In this document: positions 44,602 to 53,153 of the stretch, one piece after another | How the letters are laid out: each line of letters begins with the position of its first letter | Numbering within the stretch: position 1 is the first letter of the stretch | Origin: Modestobacter altitudinis | GTDB taxonomy: Bacteria; Actinomycetota; Actinomycetes; Mycobacteriales; Geodermatophilaceae | Assembly: GCF_005930475.1 (NCBI RefSeq) | Contig: NZ_SJEW01000022.1 | Span: forward strand, 1-64,000 | Reading direction: 5' to 3' | DNA: 64,000 bases | Position numbers and translations under genes: made by a program | The notes under the pieces: generated by a model | Told to the model about the DNA's origin: nothing | The model's database searches: none | Seen by the model: only the letters and a program-made list of their open reading frames with translations

Positions 44602-45150
44602 ATGTCCACTCTTGACCAGCCGACCGGTCAGCCTCTCGATCCGTCGGTTCCGCCGATGCCCACCAACTACGCGCCCGCCCAGTACGCGCCGCAGCCCTTC
44701 GGTCAGCCGCAGTTCGACCAGCAGACGGCGGGCTACCTGCAGCCGATGAACATGCCGGCGGCGGCGGCTCCCTACGGCCAGCCGATGGGCCCGGTCGGCA
44801 AGATCCGCAGCACCTGGGGCGTGATCGGACTGAGCATCATCACGCTCGGGATCTACTCGCTGTTCTACTACTACGCCACGCACGAGGAGATGAAGCAGCA
44901 CTCCGGCGAAGGCCTCGGTGGCGTCGTCGGTCTGCTGTTCGGTCTCTTCACCGGTGGCTTGGTCAACGCCTTCGTGCTGCCGAACGAGATCGGCAACCTG
45001 TATGCCCGACAGGGTCGCTCTCGTCCGGTCAGCGCGACGACCGGTCTGTGGGTCATCCTGGGCGCCGCCATCGTGGTCGGGCCCCTGGTCTGGCTGATCA
45101 AGACCAACGGCGCGCTGAACGCCTACTGGCGGAGCGTCGGCGCCCGCTGA
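44602..45150 (+). CDS. DUF4234 membrane protein
   Basis: 182 residues. The first about 70 are Pro/Gln/Tyr-rich and disordered (PTNYAPAQYAPQPFGQPQ), followed by a DUF4234 domain with three to four membrane helices: STWGVIGLSIITLGIYSLFY, VVGLLFGLFTGGLVNAFVL and GLWVILGAAIVVGPLVWLI. The LGIYSLFYYYATHEEM segment is the family's signature. Function is unknown. ATG at 44602 is preferred over the ATG at 44587 because GGGGAACCC is immediately upstream. A strong hairpin terminator follows. Confidence 0.85.
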   Translation: MSTLDQPTGQPLDPSVPPMPTNYAPAQYAPQPFGQPQFDQQTAGYLQPMNMPAAAAPYGQPMGPVGKIRSTWGVIGLSIITLGIYSLFYYYATHEEMKQHSGEGLGGVVGLLFGLFTGGLVNAFVLPNEIGNLYARQGRSRPVSATTGLWVILGAAIVVGPLVWLIKTNGALNAYWRSVGAR

Positions 45151-45162
45151 CCTGCCTCGGGA

Positions 45163-45198
45163 CGATGCCCCGCTCTCTCGATGGAGAGCGGGGCATCG
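45163..45198. terminator. Hairpin terminator after the DUF4234 gene
   Basis: A perfect 15-base stem (CGATGCCCCGCTCTC and its complement) with loop TCGATG starts 12 bases after the stop. There is no T-tract. The stability and position strongly suggest transcription termination. Confidence 0.8.
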
Positions 45199-45303
45199 GC
45201 GTCTCCATCCACGCCGACAGGCGAGATTGTGACGAGGTCGCTGACCAGATGTGACGAGGTCTGTCCACCGACGTAACCGGATCGACGCGCGCGCCGTGGC
45301 ACT

Positions 45304-48024
45304 GTGGAAGTCGTGTCTTCTGCCGTGCCCGGTGCCTTGGGTGCCACTCCGCCGCCCGGTCCTCAGGACACCACCGCACCTCGCAGTGCCGAGCACGCCC
45401 GGCTGGCCGAGTCCGGCGACATGGGCTCGCCGTGGCGCCGCTGGGGTCCGTACCTGGCCGGACGGCAGTGGGGGACCGTCCGCGAGGACTACTCCGAGTC
45501 CAGCGACGCCTGGGCGTCCTTCCCCTTCGACCACGCCGTCGCCCGCACCTACCGCTGGGGCGAGGACGGCCTGGGCGGCATCTGCGACCGCTACGGCTTC
45601 CTCAACATCGGCGTCGCCGTCTGGAACGGCCGGGACCCGCTGCTCAAGGAGCGGTTGTTCGGTCTGACCAACGGCGAGGGCAACCACGGCGAGGACGCCA
45701 AGGAGCACTGGTGGGCCGTCGACGGCACGCCGACGCACTCGTGGATGCAGTGGCTCTACCGCTACCCGCAGGCCGAGTACCCCTACGCCCAGTTGCGCGA
45801 GGAGAACGCCAAGCGCTCCCGGCTCGAGCGCGAGTACGAGCTCAGCGACACGGGCGTGCTGGACGAGGACCGGTTCTTCGACGTCCAGCTGACCTACGCC
45901 AAGGCCGGTCCGGACGACGTGTGCATCACCGTCACCGCCACCAACCACGGCCCCGAGGCGGCGCCGCTGCACCTGCTGCCGCAGGTCTGGTTCCGCAACA
46001 CCTGGTCCTGGGGGCTGGACGACCGCAAGCCCACGCTCGCCTTCACCCCGGACGCCGACGTCGCCACCGTCGTCGCCGAGCACGGCTACCTCGGCCGCTG
46101 GGTGCTCGCCGCCGACGGCGCGCCGGAGGTGCTGGCGTGCGACAACGAGACCAACGCCGTCGCCCTGTTCGGCGCCGAGCGCAACAGCAGCGAGTACCCC
46201 AAGGACGGGATCAACCGCCGCGTCGTCGGTGAGGACAAGTCCGCGGTCAACCCCGACGTCACCGGCACCAAGGCCGCGTTCTGGTACCAGTGGGACGCCG
46301 TCGAGCCCGGCGAGACGGTCACGGTGAAGCTGCGGCTCCGGCAGGCCGAGTCCGACGCGCAGATGTTCGGCGCGGAGTTCGACGAGGTCCTCGCCCTGCG
46401 GAAGACCGAGGCCGACGACTTCTACGCCAGCGTCATCCACCCGGGCCTGTCCGACGACGACCGGCACGTGGCCCGCCGCGCCTACGCCGGCCTGCTGTGG
46501 ACCAAGCAGCTGTACCGCTTCGACGTCGCCCGCTGGCTGGACGGCGACCCGGACGCCCCGGCGTCCGAGGCGCGCCGCCAGCGCGGCCGGCGCAACACCG
46601 GCTGGCGCCACCTCTCTCTCGCCGACGTCATCTCGATGCCCGACGAGTGGGAGTACCCGTGGTTCGCCGCGTGGGACACCGCCTTCCACACCATCCCGCT
46701 GGCGCACGTCGACCCCGACTTCGCCAAGGAACAGCTCGTGCTGATGTGCCGCGAGTGGGCGATGCACCCCAACGGCCAGCTGCCCGCCTACGAGTGGGCG
46801 TTCGGTGACGTGAACCCGCCGGTGCACGCCTGGGCCGCCTGGCACGTGTACCGGATCGACGGCTACCGGGACCAGGAGTTCCTCATCCGGGTCTTCACCA
46901 AGCTGCTGATGAACTTCTCCTGGTGGGTGAACCGCAAGGACGCCGACGGGTCGAACGTCTTCGAGGGCGGCTTCCTCGGGATGGACAACATCGCGCTGTT
47001 CGACCGCTCCGCACCGCTGCCGCCCGGGTACCGGCTGGAGCAGTCGGATGCGACCAGCTGGATGGCGTTCTACTGCCAGCAGATGCTGAAGATCGCCCTC
47101 GAGCTGTCCCGGTTCGACCGGGCGTGGGACGGCACCGTCACCAAGTTCTTCGAGCACTTCCTCGCCATCGCCGAGGCGATGAACGCCTTCGGCTCGCACG
47201 AGGTGTCGCTCTGGGACGAGGGCGACGGTTTCTTCTACGACGTCCTGGTCGCGCCGGACGGGTCGCCGGAGCCGCTGCGGGTGCGCTCGATGGTCGGCCT
47301 GCTGCCCATCCTCGGGACCACGGAGATCCCGGCCTGGGTGAGCGAGCGGCTGCCCGACGTCGCCGACCGGGTGCGCTGGCTGCAGAAGCGCCGGCCGGAG
47401 CTGATGGGCCCGCTGACCACCCGCCGGGCGCCCGAGGGCCGCAAGATGCTGCTCTCGCTGGTCGACCGCACGCGGCTCGAGCGGATCCTGCAGCGGATGT
47501 TCGACGAGGCGGAGTTCCTGTCCCCGTTCGGCGTCCGGTCGCTGTCGAAGTCGACCGGGCAGGTGTTCGCCAACGTCGGTGGGCGCGACGTGTCGATCGA
47601 GTACGAACCGGGGGAGTCGCGCACCGGGCTGTTCGGCGGCAACTCCAACTGGCGCGGGCCGGTGTGGTTCCCGGTCAACGTGCTGCTGGCGGACAAGCTG
47701 CGCACGCTGGGCCGGCACTACGGCGACTCGTTCACCATCGAGCTGCCGACCGGGTCGGGCAACCGCTGCACGCTGGTCGACGCCGCGGACCTGATCGACA
47801 ACTCGCTGACCCGGTTGTTCCGGCCGGTGGACGGCAAGCGGCCGGCGGACGGCGACCGGATCGAGTCCAGCGACTCACCGCTGTGGCGCGAGCACCCGAC
47901 CTTCAGCGAGTTCTTCGACGGCGACACCGGCGAGGGTCTCGGTGCCACCCACCAGACCGGCTGGACGGCGCTGGTCGCCCACCTGCTCAACCCCCGGCTC
48001 CCACCCGACCCCCGCTGGGTCTGA
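45304..48024 (+). CDS. GH63/MGH1-like glucosidase family protein
   Basis: 906 residues of an (alpha/alpha)6-barrel glycosidase related to the MGH1/GH63 group. Visible blocks include WRRWGPYLAGRQWGTVREDY near the start, GFLNIGVAVWNGRDPLLKER, EYPWFAAWDTAFHTIPLAHV, PAYEWAFGDVNPPVHAWA and SNWRGPVWFPVNVLL near the end; the acidic residues in WAFGD and the late region likely form the active site. There is no signal peptide, so it acts in the cytoplasm, perhaps on trehalose-, glycerate- or glucan-type compounds. GTG at 45304 (or 45313) is used. A palindromic element follows the stop. Confidence 0.85.
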   Translation: MEVVSSAVPGALGATPPPGPQDTTAPRSAEHARLAESGDMGSPWRRWGPYLAGRQWGTVREDYSESSDAWASFPFDHAVARTYRWGEDGLGGICDRYGFLNIGVAVWNGRDPLLKERLFGLTNGEGNHGEDAKEHWWAVDGTPTHSWMQWLYRYPQAEYPYAQLREENAKRSRLEREYELSDTGVLDEDRFFDVQLTYAKAGPDDVCITVTATNHGPEAAPLHLLPQVWFRNTWSWGLDDRKPTLAFTPDADVATVVAEHGYLGRWVLAADGAPEVLACDNETNAVALFGAERNSSEYPKDGINRRVVGEDKSAVNPDVTGTKAAFWYQWDAVEPGETVTVKLRLRQAESDAQMFGAEFDEVLALRKTEADDFYASVIHPGLSDDDRHVARRAYAGLLWTKQLYRFDVARWLDGDPDAPASEARRQRGRRNTGWRHLSLADVISMPDEWEYPWFAAWDTAFHTIPLAHVDPDFAKEQLVLMCREWAMHPNGQLPAYEWAFGDVNPPVHAWAAWHVYRIDGYRDQEFLIRVFTKLLMNFSWWVNRKDADGSNVFEGGFLGMDNIALFDRSAPLPPGYRLEQSDATSWMAFYCQQMLKIALELSRFDRAWDGTVTKFFEHFLAIAEAMNAFGSHEVSLWDEGDGFFYDVLVAPDGSPEPLRVRSMVGLLPILGTTEIPAWVSERLPDVADRVRWLQKRRPELMGPLTTRRAPEGRKMLLSLVDRTRLERILQRMFDEAEFLSPFGVRSLSKSTGQVFANVGGRDVSIEYEPGESRTGLFGGNSNWRGPVWFPVNVLLADKLRTLGRHYGDSFTIELPTGSGNRCTLVDAADLIDNSLTRLFRPVDGKRPADGDRIESSDSPLWREHPTFSEFFDGDTGEGLGATHQTGWTALVAHLLNPRLPPDPRWV

Positions 48025-48037
48025 CGCTCGCTCCGCT

Positions 48038-48065
48038 CCTCGCCGAAGGCGTGCCTTCGGCGAGG
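48038..48065. repeat. 28-base palindromic element, copy A
   Basis: CCTCGCCGAAGGC-GT-GCCTTCGGCGAGG, a perfect 13-base inverted repeat with a 2-base centre, 14 bases after the glycosidase stop. Related elements with the same 13-2-13 layout occur at 53086-53143 and 61099-61126. They may act as terminators or REP-like elements. Confidence 0.7.
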
Positions 48066-48215
48066 TGGTGACGGGGGACGGCGCAGCGGCACCGAGAACC
48101 CGGGCAGGGTCGCCCCTGTGCCGGGCCCTCGGTGCTGCTTGACCGGAGTCGCGACTGCCCTGGGGCCTCCACGTCTCATCCCCGCAGCCGTTCGCGGCTG
48201 TGCCAAGGTGGAGTC

Positions 48216-49187
48216 GTGGTCGACGACCTCCTGGTGGCCCGCAACCCCGAGCCCGGCTCGTCCCTGCCCTACGTGATCCGGATCCCGCTGGGTCCGGACG
48301 GGATCGTGGTCAAGGCGCGGGAGACCTGGCCCGGTGCCGCCAAGGTCTACTGCCACCGCGCCGAGGGCTGGCCCGCCGACGCGGAGATCGTGGAGCGGCA
48401 CGCGGTGCGGTCATGCAACCGCCGGGGGCCGGCCATCGACCTCGTGCTGGAGCGCGCCCGGCAGAACCGGTCGCAGTTCGTGCTGACCGAGGTCCGCGGC
48501 CGTCAGGTGATCTTCTGGCAGAGCCCGAGCACGACCAAGCAGGCCCGCCCCCGGGTGGTACTCCCGACGGCCCGCGCGGCCAGTCAGGTACTGGAGATCG
48601 TCGTCGACTCCGGCGAGAAGTACCCGTGGTCGTTCGGCCACCAGCAGGCCGTCACCCGCCGCCAGCGGTTACCGGTCGGCGACTACGCGGTAATGAGGGA
48701 CGACGCCGTGGTGGCGGCGGTCGAGCGGAAGAGCGTCGGCGACCTGGTCAGCAGCCTGCTGTCGGGGCGACTCACGTACGCCCTGGCCGACCTCGCCGGC
48801 CTGCCCCGCGCTGCCGTGGCGGTCGAGGACCGGTACAGCCGTCTGTTCACCTTCGAGCATGCCCCAGGAGCGGCTGCCGCCGAGTCGCTGGCCGAGGCGC
48901 AGGCGCGGTTCCCCTCGGTGCCGATCGTCTTCTGCGAGACCCGACCCCTGGCGCAGGAGTGGGCCTACCGGTGGCTCGGTGCCTGCTTGACCGAGCTCGA
49001 TGCCGCAGCGGGCACCGTCGGGGTCGAGCACACGTTCTCCCCAGGCAGCGCCGTGCCGGCACCGGCTCCCCGCCCGGCAATGGTCCGCGAGTGGGCGCGG
49101 GTGCGGGGACTGCAGATCAGCGCCCGTGGGCGGATCCCGCAGGACGTTGTCCACCAGTACCTGGTGGACAACGGCTTCTCGGGTTGA
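48216..49187 (+). CDS. ERCC4-type nuclease fused to an Lsr2 DNA-binding domain
   Basis: 323 residues. The central domain carries the XPF/ERCC4 nuclease signature: IVVDSGEKYPW, LPVGDYAVM, then AAVERKSVGDL (GD...ERKxxxD). The C-terminal 35 residues (VREWARVRGLQISARGRIPQ) match the DNA-binding tail of Lsr2, whose RGR hook reads AT-rich minor grooves. The N-terminal about 120 residues are unassigned. Lsr2 is the xenogeneic silencer of actinobacteria, so the fusion could direct a structure-specific nuclease to AT-rich or foreign DNA; that is inference. GTG at 48216 follows AAGGTGGAG. A YefM/RelE pair lies directly downstream. Confidence 0.85.
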   Translation: MVDDLLVARNPEPGSSLPYVIRIPLGPDGIVVKARETWPGAAKVYCHRAEGWPADAEIVERHAVRSCNRRGPAIDLVLERARQNRSQFVLTEVRGRQVIFWQSPSTTKQARPRVVLPTARAASQVLEIVVDSGEKYPWSFGHQQAVTRRQRLPVGDYAVMRDDAVVAAVERKSVGDLVSSLLSGRLTYALADLAGLPRAAVAVEDRYSRLFTFEHAPGAAAAESLAEAQARFPSVPIVFCETRPLAQEWAYRWLGACLTELDAAAGTVGVEHTFSPGSAVPAPAPRPAMVREWARVRGLQISARGRIPQDVVHQYLVDNGFSG

Positions 49188-49210
49188 TGACGACGCCGTT
49201 CAACCTTCTG

Positions 49211-49230
49211 GCCTGATTCCAGGCTAATCT
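49211..49230 (+). promoter_or_regulatory. Promoter and operator of the YefM/RelE pair
   Basis: A GCCTG-ATTC-CAGGC inverted repeat is directly followed by TAATCT (49225-49230), a good -10 hexamer. Its end is 7 bases before the GTG at 49238, so transcription would start at the codon itself and the message would be leaderless. The repeat fits an autorepression site. Confidence 0.55.
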
Positions 49231-49237
49231 GTTGATC

Positions 49238-49510
49238 GTGACCATCGTGCCGTTGAGCGAGGCCAAGGACAAGTTGTCGGCGCTGGTCGAGGCCGCCGAG
49301 ACGACCCATGACATCGTGACGATCACGAGGCACGGGCGGGAGGCGGCTGTGCTGATGGCCAAGTCCGACCTCGACTCGCTGCACGAGACGCTGTTCTGGC
49401 TGTCCCAGCCCGGCGTGCGGGAGGACGTCGCCGAGGGGCGCCGTGAGCTGGCCGAGGAGCGGACGACCGCGGGTGCCGAGCTGAGGGCGGAGTACGGGCT
49501 CCAGGGGTGA
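49238..49510 (+). CDS. Phd/YefM family antitoxin
   Basis: 90 residues. The N-terminus has the YefM/Phd fold (IVPLSEAKDKLSALVEAAE, DIVTITRHGREAAVLMA), which dimerises and binds the operator. The C-terminal half (FWLSQPGVREDVAEGRRELA) is the helical toxin-blocking part. GTG at 49238 was chosen over TTG at 49232 because a -10 box places the transcription start there. It overlaps the RelE gene by four bases (GTGA). Confidence 0.9.
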   Translation: MTIVPLSEAKDKLSALVEAAETTHDIVTITRHGREAAVLMAKSDLDSLHETLFWLSQPGVREDVAEGRRELAEERTTAGAELRAEYGLQG

Positions 49511-49794
49511 GTTCCCCGTACGAGGTCCAGATCGCCTCGCCCGCACTTCGCCAGTTGCGTCGGCTGCCGCCGAAGGTCGCCGTTGCCATCGTCGAGTTCG
49601 TCACCGTCGTGCTCCCCTCGAACCCGTTGCGGCTGAGCAAGCCGTTGACGGGCGAGTTCGCCGACCTGCGCAGCGCGCGTCGCGGTGACTACCGGGTGCT
49701 CATCCAGGTCGATGACGGCGCCCGGACGGTGCTGGTCCTGCGCATCGCGCACCGGGCTGAGGCGTACCGGCCGCCACCTCCGTCGACGGGCTGA
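49507..49794 (+). CDS. RelE/ParE superfamily toxin
   Basis: 95 residues with the RelE layout: YEVQIASPALRQLRRLPPKV at the N-terminus, a helix VAIVEFV, then KPLTGEFADLRSARRGDYRV and a final strand VLVLRIAHRAEAYR. The Arg/His-rich end (RIAHRAEAYR) matches RelE-type mRNA interferases that cut in the ribosomal A site. GTG at 49507 overlaps the antitoxin stop. Fourteen bases after its stop nothing terminator-like is seen before the convergent HAD gene. Confidence 0.9.
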   Translation: MSSPYEVQIASPALRQLRRLPPKVAVAIVEFVTVVLPSNPLRLSKPLTGEFADLRSARRGDYRVLIQVDDGARTVLVLRIAHRAEAYRPPPPSTG

Positions 49795-49823
49795 GCGTGC
49801 CGAGCGCCGGCGGCTCCACCGGG

Positions 49824-50339
49824 TCAGAGCCAGGCTTCGATGGCGTCCAGTTGCTCGTGGGTCAGCCCGGTGTAGAGGTCGGGGGCGACGACGAGGACGT
49901 GCGGGTTCGCGGCGAGCCAGTTCCCGGTCTCTGCGGCCTGCTCGGCCAGGTCGTCGTCGATCCAGACGATCCGCCGGCCCGGCTCCTCCTCGGCGACCTC
50001 CTGGGCGGCCTCGAGCTTCCACCAGCCGGACTGGCCGCCGAGCCGGCCCATGAAGCCGGTGGGCTTGGCGCGTCCGCCGGACCTCTCGCGCAGTCCGCGG
50101 GGCAGCCCCAGCGGTTCGGCGAGCAACAGGTCGGCGTTCTCCGCCCAGGTGGTCAGCCACTGGATCTCCACCCGGCCGGCCTCGTGCAGCGCGCGCAGCC
50201 GGGCGATGACGGTGGGGTCCCAGGACAGCACGTAGCCGTTGAAGGTGCCCTGCTGCCAGCCCGGCGGTAGCTCCCAGCGCATGGCGTTGAGCACCCCGTC
50301 GACGTCCAGGAGCAGGAGAGGTGGGCGAATCGATGGCAT
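49824..50339 (-). CDS. HAD-fold protein of the Swiss-Army-Knife RNA-repair-associated type
   Basis: 171 residues. Motif I is LLLLDVDGVLN, motif II IQWLTTWAENAD, and motif IV VWIDDDLA; a Lys between them (RAKPTG) fits motif III. This arrangement, with TTW after the second strand, is typical of small HAD domains (PF18143 type) annotated from RNA-repair contexts, probably a phosphatase. ATG at 50339 follows GGAGGGG. It is convergent with the RelE gene, 29 bases apart, and divergent from the next nuclease gene. Confidence 0.78.
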   Translation of the reverse strand: MPSIRPPLLLLDVDGVLNAMRWELPPGWQQGTFNGYVLSWDPTVIARLRALHEAGRVEIQWLTTWAENADLLLAEPLGLPRGLRERSGGRAKPTGFMGRLGGQSGWWKLEAAQEVAEEEPGRRIVWIDDDLAEQAAETGNWLAANPHVLVVAPDLYTGLTHEQLDAIEAWL

Positions 50340-50607
50340 GCGGGGTCCCCTCCGTGGCGCGCCGGCCCGAGCGGGCGTCGGCGCACGACCTCATCCGAGC
50401 GTAGGAGGGCCGTCGTCGCCTGTGGGGAAGTCCGGTCTGACAGTCCGCTGGCGGGACCGCGACTCTCACATGACGGCGCAGCTCCCCGCGGTCGATCACT
50501 GCGCCAGTCCTTCGCAACGCTCACCGCTGCGCCGAAGGCGATCCGTTCATTCCGGCACCAGGACGGCCGATGACTCGGTTGCAACGAGTGTCGATCGAGG
50601 AGGCAAC

Positions 50608-51750
50608 ATGGTTGGGCTGGAGCGTCTACTCAACGGTGAAGAGCGGGTCAGTGACTTCGTCGCGTTCCTCGCCGATCTCGACCCTCAGCCGCTGGCTCGC
50701 GTACTCGGCCTTGACGCAGAGGGGTTGAAGGTCCGGCGCGAGGCGCTGGTCAATGGCAGAGGCGGCCGTGCCGACCTGTTGGTGGAGAACGCTGCTGGTG
50801 AGCCGCTGGCCCTGGTCGAGGTGAAGATCGGAGCCGGACAGCATGGCCGCCAGTACGCGGTGTATGACGAATGGGCCGCGCAGGATGGCCTGTCCGCCTC
50901 GTGCTGGCTGGTGACCCTCTCGGGCGACGACCCACATGTACCGCCGTCGTGGCACACGGGTCTCACGCTCGCCGGGCTCGTCGGGGAGTGGCGAAAGAGC
51001 GACCATGCGCAGGCGGCCTGGCTGGCTGACCTGGCCGCGGCAGTTCTCGAGCGGCGGGCGGAACAGCTCGAGGGTCGACTCGGGCTGGCCCAGGACCGAG
51101 TGGTGGCCGACCTCCTGGTCAAGCGACTCAAGGCCAGCTTGCGGCGCAGCCCGACGGCGGACCGACTGGACCTCGCGCTTGGCTCTGGCATGCGCACGAA
51201 CGGTGGCGCGCCGATGCTGCTCGGCTGGTGGTCGATCGGGACGCGCGCGGGCCTGGATGTCTTCATGACGCTGGACCTCCGAGCCGACAACCCTCGACCA
51301 CGCGCATGGGTACTTCGACTCGGACTCGAGGTCGATCCGCGAGACGTTCGAGACAGCGCGGAGGCGAGGGTGCTCGCGCATGACCTGGCCACGCCTATTG
51401 CCGCACGCCTGTCACGAACAGCGCTAGTCGCGACGCTCAACGAGGATCAACAGGCACTGGCCGCAGCGCTGGTGCCCCGGAAGCGCGGCTGGCACGACGG
51501 ACTGTCCGGGAACCCCTCCCCACGGCGACTCGCAGATTGGCGGAGCGCTGCATCTGCGGGCGAGCCGACGGGCAAACATCCGATGCTCTTCAGCGACTCG
51601 CTGTACAACGGCGGATTGCGCCTGGCCTCGCAGCTACCGGTTGACGCGGCCGAACTCGACTGGCGCGACATGCTGGAGTTGATGGAGGTGTCGCTGGACC
51701 ATCTGGCCAGCGTTGCCGCGGACGTCACGGTGGCCCCCGTCGAGGAATGA
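50608..51750 (+). CDS. PD-(D/E)XK nuclease-like protein of unknown role
   Basis: 380 residues. ATG at 50608 is preceded by GAGGAGG. The N-terminal 130 residues carry a restriction-type core: GGRADLLVENA (Asp), LALVEVKIGAGQHGRQ (Glu-x-Lys, then a Gln), followed by a helix YAVYDEWAAQ and strand CWLVTLSGDDP. The remaining 250 residues are unassigned. The layout resembles PD-(D/E)XK domains of uncharacterised host-defence or DNA-repair proteins. It stands alone between divergent neighbours, with visibly lower GC than the core genes, so acquisition is likely. Confidence 0.7.
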   Translation: MVGLERLLNGEERVSDFVAFLADLDPQPLARVLGLDAEGLKVRREALVNGRGGRADLLVENAAGEPLALVEVKIGAGQHGRQYAVYDEWAAQDGLSASCWLVTLSGDDPHVPPSWHTGLTLAGLVGEWRKSDHAQAAWLADLAAAVLERRAEQLEGRLGLAQDRVVADLLVKRLKASLRRSPTADRLDLALGSGMRTNGGAPMLLGWWSIGTRAGLDVFMTLDLRADNPRPRAWVLRLGLEVDPRDVRDSAEARVLAHDLATPIAARLSRTALVATLNEDQQALAAALVPRKRGWHDGLSGNPSPRRLADWRSAASAGEPTGKHPMLFSDSLYNGGLRLASQLPVDAAELDWRDMLELMEVSLDHLASVAADVTVAPVEE

Positions 51751-51931
51751 CTCAGCGGGTACAGCTCACCTGAGAGACGGCGCCACCGAAGTGCGGCTGT
51801 TGCACTCGCACGACGGAGTGAGCGCCGAGCAGCTGACTGGTCGGCGACGCCGCTGGCCTGCACCGACGCGGTAGGTGTCCACCAACGCATGACTTCGTGC
51901 CGTGCGCCTCCAACAATCGTGGGGAACCAGA

Positions 51932-52378
51932 ATGCGCCGACTACTTCTCGCCACGTTGACCAGTGGCGCCATGCTGCTGTCAGCCTGCGCCGCCGAACCT
52001 GCGGCTCCCTCTACGGATCCCGTCAGCGCGTCCACGCCACCGCCGGCTTTCACTGGCCCGTCCGGGTTGGAGCGCGAGTCGGAAGAATCGGCCCGTGCTG
52101 CGCTGGAGGCTCAGCGGGTCGCCGCAGAAGCCGCCGCAGCCGCAGCCGCTGCGGCGGAGGCGGAGGCTCAGCGCCAAGCGGAGACGGCCGCCGCCGCGGA
52201 AGCTGCACGCGCGTCGGCAGCAGCAGAGGAAGTGCAGGCGCCGCTGACTGAGGACGAGTGCATCGGCTACGGCTGCAGCCCGGAGCAGGACGCCGAGATC
52301 CTCGAGGGAGAGCGGTTGGCTAACGACGACTATGGGCCCGGTTGCGGCTACCAGCTCTGTAGCGAGCCGAGCTACTGA
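51932..52378 (+). CDS. Lipoprotein with Ala/Glu coiled coil and Cys-rich tail
   Basis: 148 residues. The signal MRRLLLATLTSGAMLLSAC ends in the lipobox LSAC, so it should be lipidated at that Cys and held at the outer face of the membrane. Residues about 50-105 are a long Ala/Glu coiled coil. The tail has four Cys (ECIGYGCSPEQD, GCGYQLCSEP), probably two disulfides. ATG at 51932 was chosen (GGGGAACC upstream); a GTG ten codons earlier would spoil the signal peptide. Function is unknown; the coiled coil and Cys tail recall the thermonuclease at 42461. Confidence 0.75.
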   Translation: MRRLLLATLTSGAMLLSACAAEPAAPSTDPVSASTPPPAFTGPSGLERESEESARAALEAQRVAAEAAAAAAAAAEAEAQRQAETAAAAEAARASAAAEEVQAPLTEDECIGYGCSPEQDAEILEGERLANDDYGPGCGYQLCSEPSY

Positions 52379-52539
52379 GAGCCATCCGTTGCCCAGGTAG
52401 TTGTGTCGGCTGCTGCCCGTGGGGCGTTCGAGGCGGGTGATGTCACGACTTCGCGACGTTGATCGGTCCGGCGCGTTTCCTCTGCCAAGTTGCACCCACG
52501 CGCCGGAACGGACCGGACGCTCAGTGCCAGGAGAACGAG

Positions 52540-53073
52540 ATGCGCGGAGTCGTCGTCATCGACCAGCCGGTCGAGGACCGGGTCGTGGGTTGGCACGTGA
52601 ACGTCGGCGAGGGCCTGGAGTCGACGATGGCCGGCGCCTGGGTACTGCCCTCGGACGACGACCGGATCGACCGACTGCTGGTCGGCCGGGTCCTCGTGAC
52701 CACCGAGAAGGCCGCCCCCCGCTTCGGCCGCGGCGCTGACGTGGGTGCCCTCGCGATGGCGATCGTGGCGGAGACCAGCGCGCTGGACGCCGCCTTCGCC
52801 GCGCACGTGGCCGCGCTGCCGTCGTCCAAGCGCAGCCTGGTCGCCCCGCGCTGGCCGCGGATCCCCACCCGCCCCCGCGCCGAGATCGCCGGCGACCCGC
52901 TGGCCAGCAACGCCCTGACCCTGGCGCGCTGGGTCTCCCAGCTGCTGGCCGTCTGGGACCGCATCGAGAAGGAGCGCCTCACCCGGCCGTTCCTCGCCGT
53001 CCGCGGCGGCGACGTCGCCCGCCCGCTTCCGCCCGGCTGGGCGACGGCCGACGTCCTGACCCACGCCGCCTGA
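52540..53073 (+). CDS. Hypothetical protein, 177 residues
   Basis: ATG at 52540 follows CAGGAGAACG. The product is soluble, with a beta-rich N-terminal half (MRGVVVIDQPVEDRVVGWHV, DDRIDRLLVGRVLV) and a helical middle (MAIVAETSALDAAFAAHVAA) followed by a Pro/Arg-rich patch (WPRIPTRPRAEIA). I do not recognise the family and see no catalytic motif. It stands alone, followed by two palindromic elements that separate it from the convergent hydrolase gene. Codon use is that of the core genome. Confidence 0.6.
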   Translation: MRGVVVIDQPVEDRVVGWHVNVGEGLESTMAGAWVLPSDDDRIDRLLVGRVLVTTEKAAPRFGRGADVGALAMAIVAETSALDAAFAAHVAALPSSKRSLVAPRWPRIPTRPRAEIAGDPLASNALTLARWVSQLLAVWDRIEKERLTRPFLAVRGGDVARPLPPGWATADVLTHAA

Positions 53074-53083
53074 GCCCGGGTCG

Positions 53084-53143
53084 TCCTTCGCCAAAGGCAC
53101 GCCTTCGGCGAGGACGGCCGCCGAAGGCGCGCCTGTGGCGACG
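53084..53143. repeat. Tandem pair of 28-base palindromic elements, copies B and C
   Basis: Copy B (53086-53113) reads CTTCGCCAAAGGC-AC-GCCTTCGGCGAGG and pairs at 11 of 13 positions. Copy C (53116-53143) has the same 13-2-13 layout with more mismatches. They fill the space between two convergent genes, where a bidirectional terminator is expected. Confidence 0.6.
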
Positions 53144-53153
53144 ACGACGGGAG

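Noticed and set aside
44443-47718. A minus-strand open frame of 1091 codons across the DUF4234 and GH63-like genes
   Set aside because: It is antisense to two recognised genes, has a biased His/Arg/Gly-rich translation, and has no domain motif.
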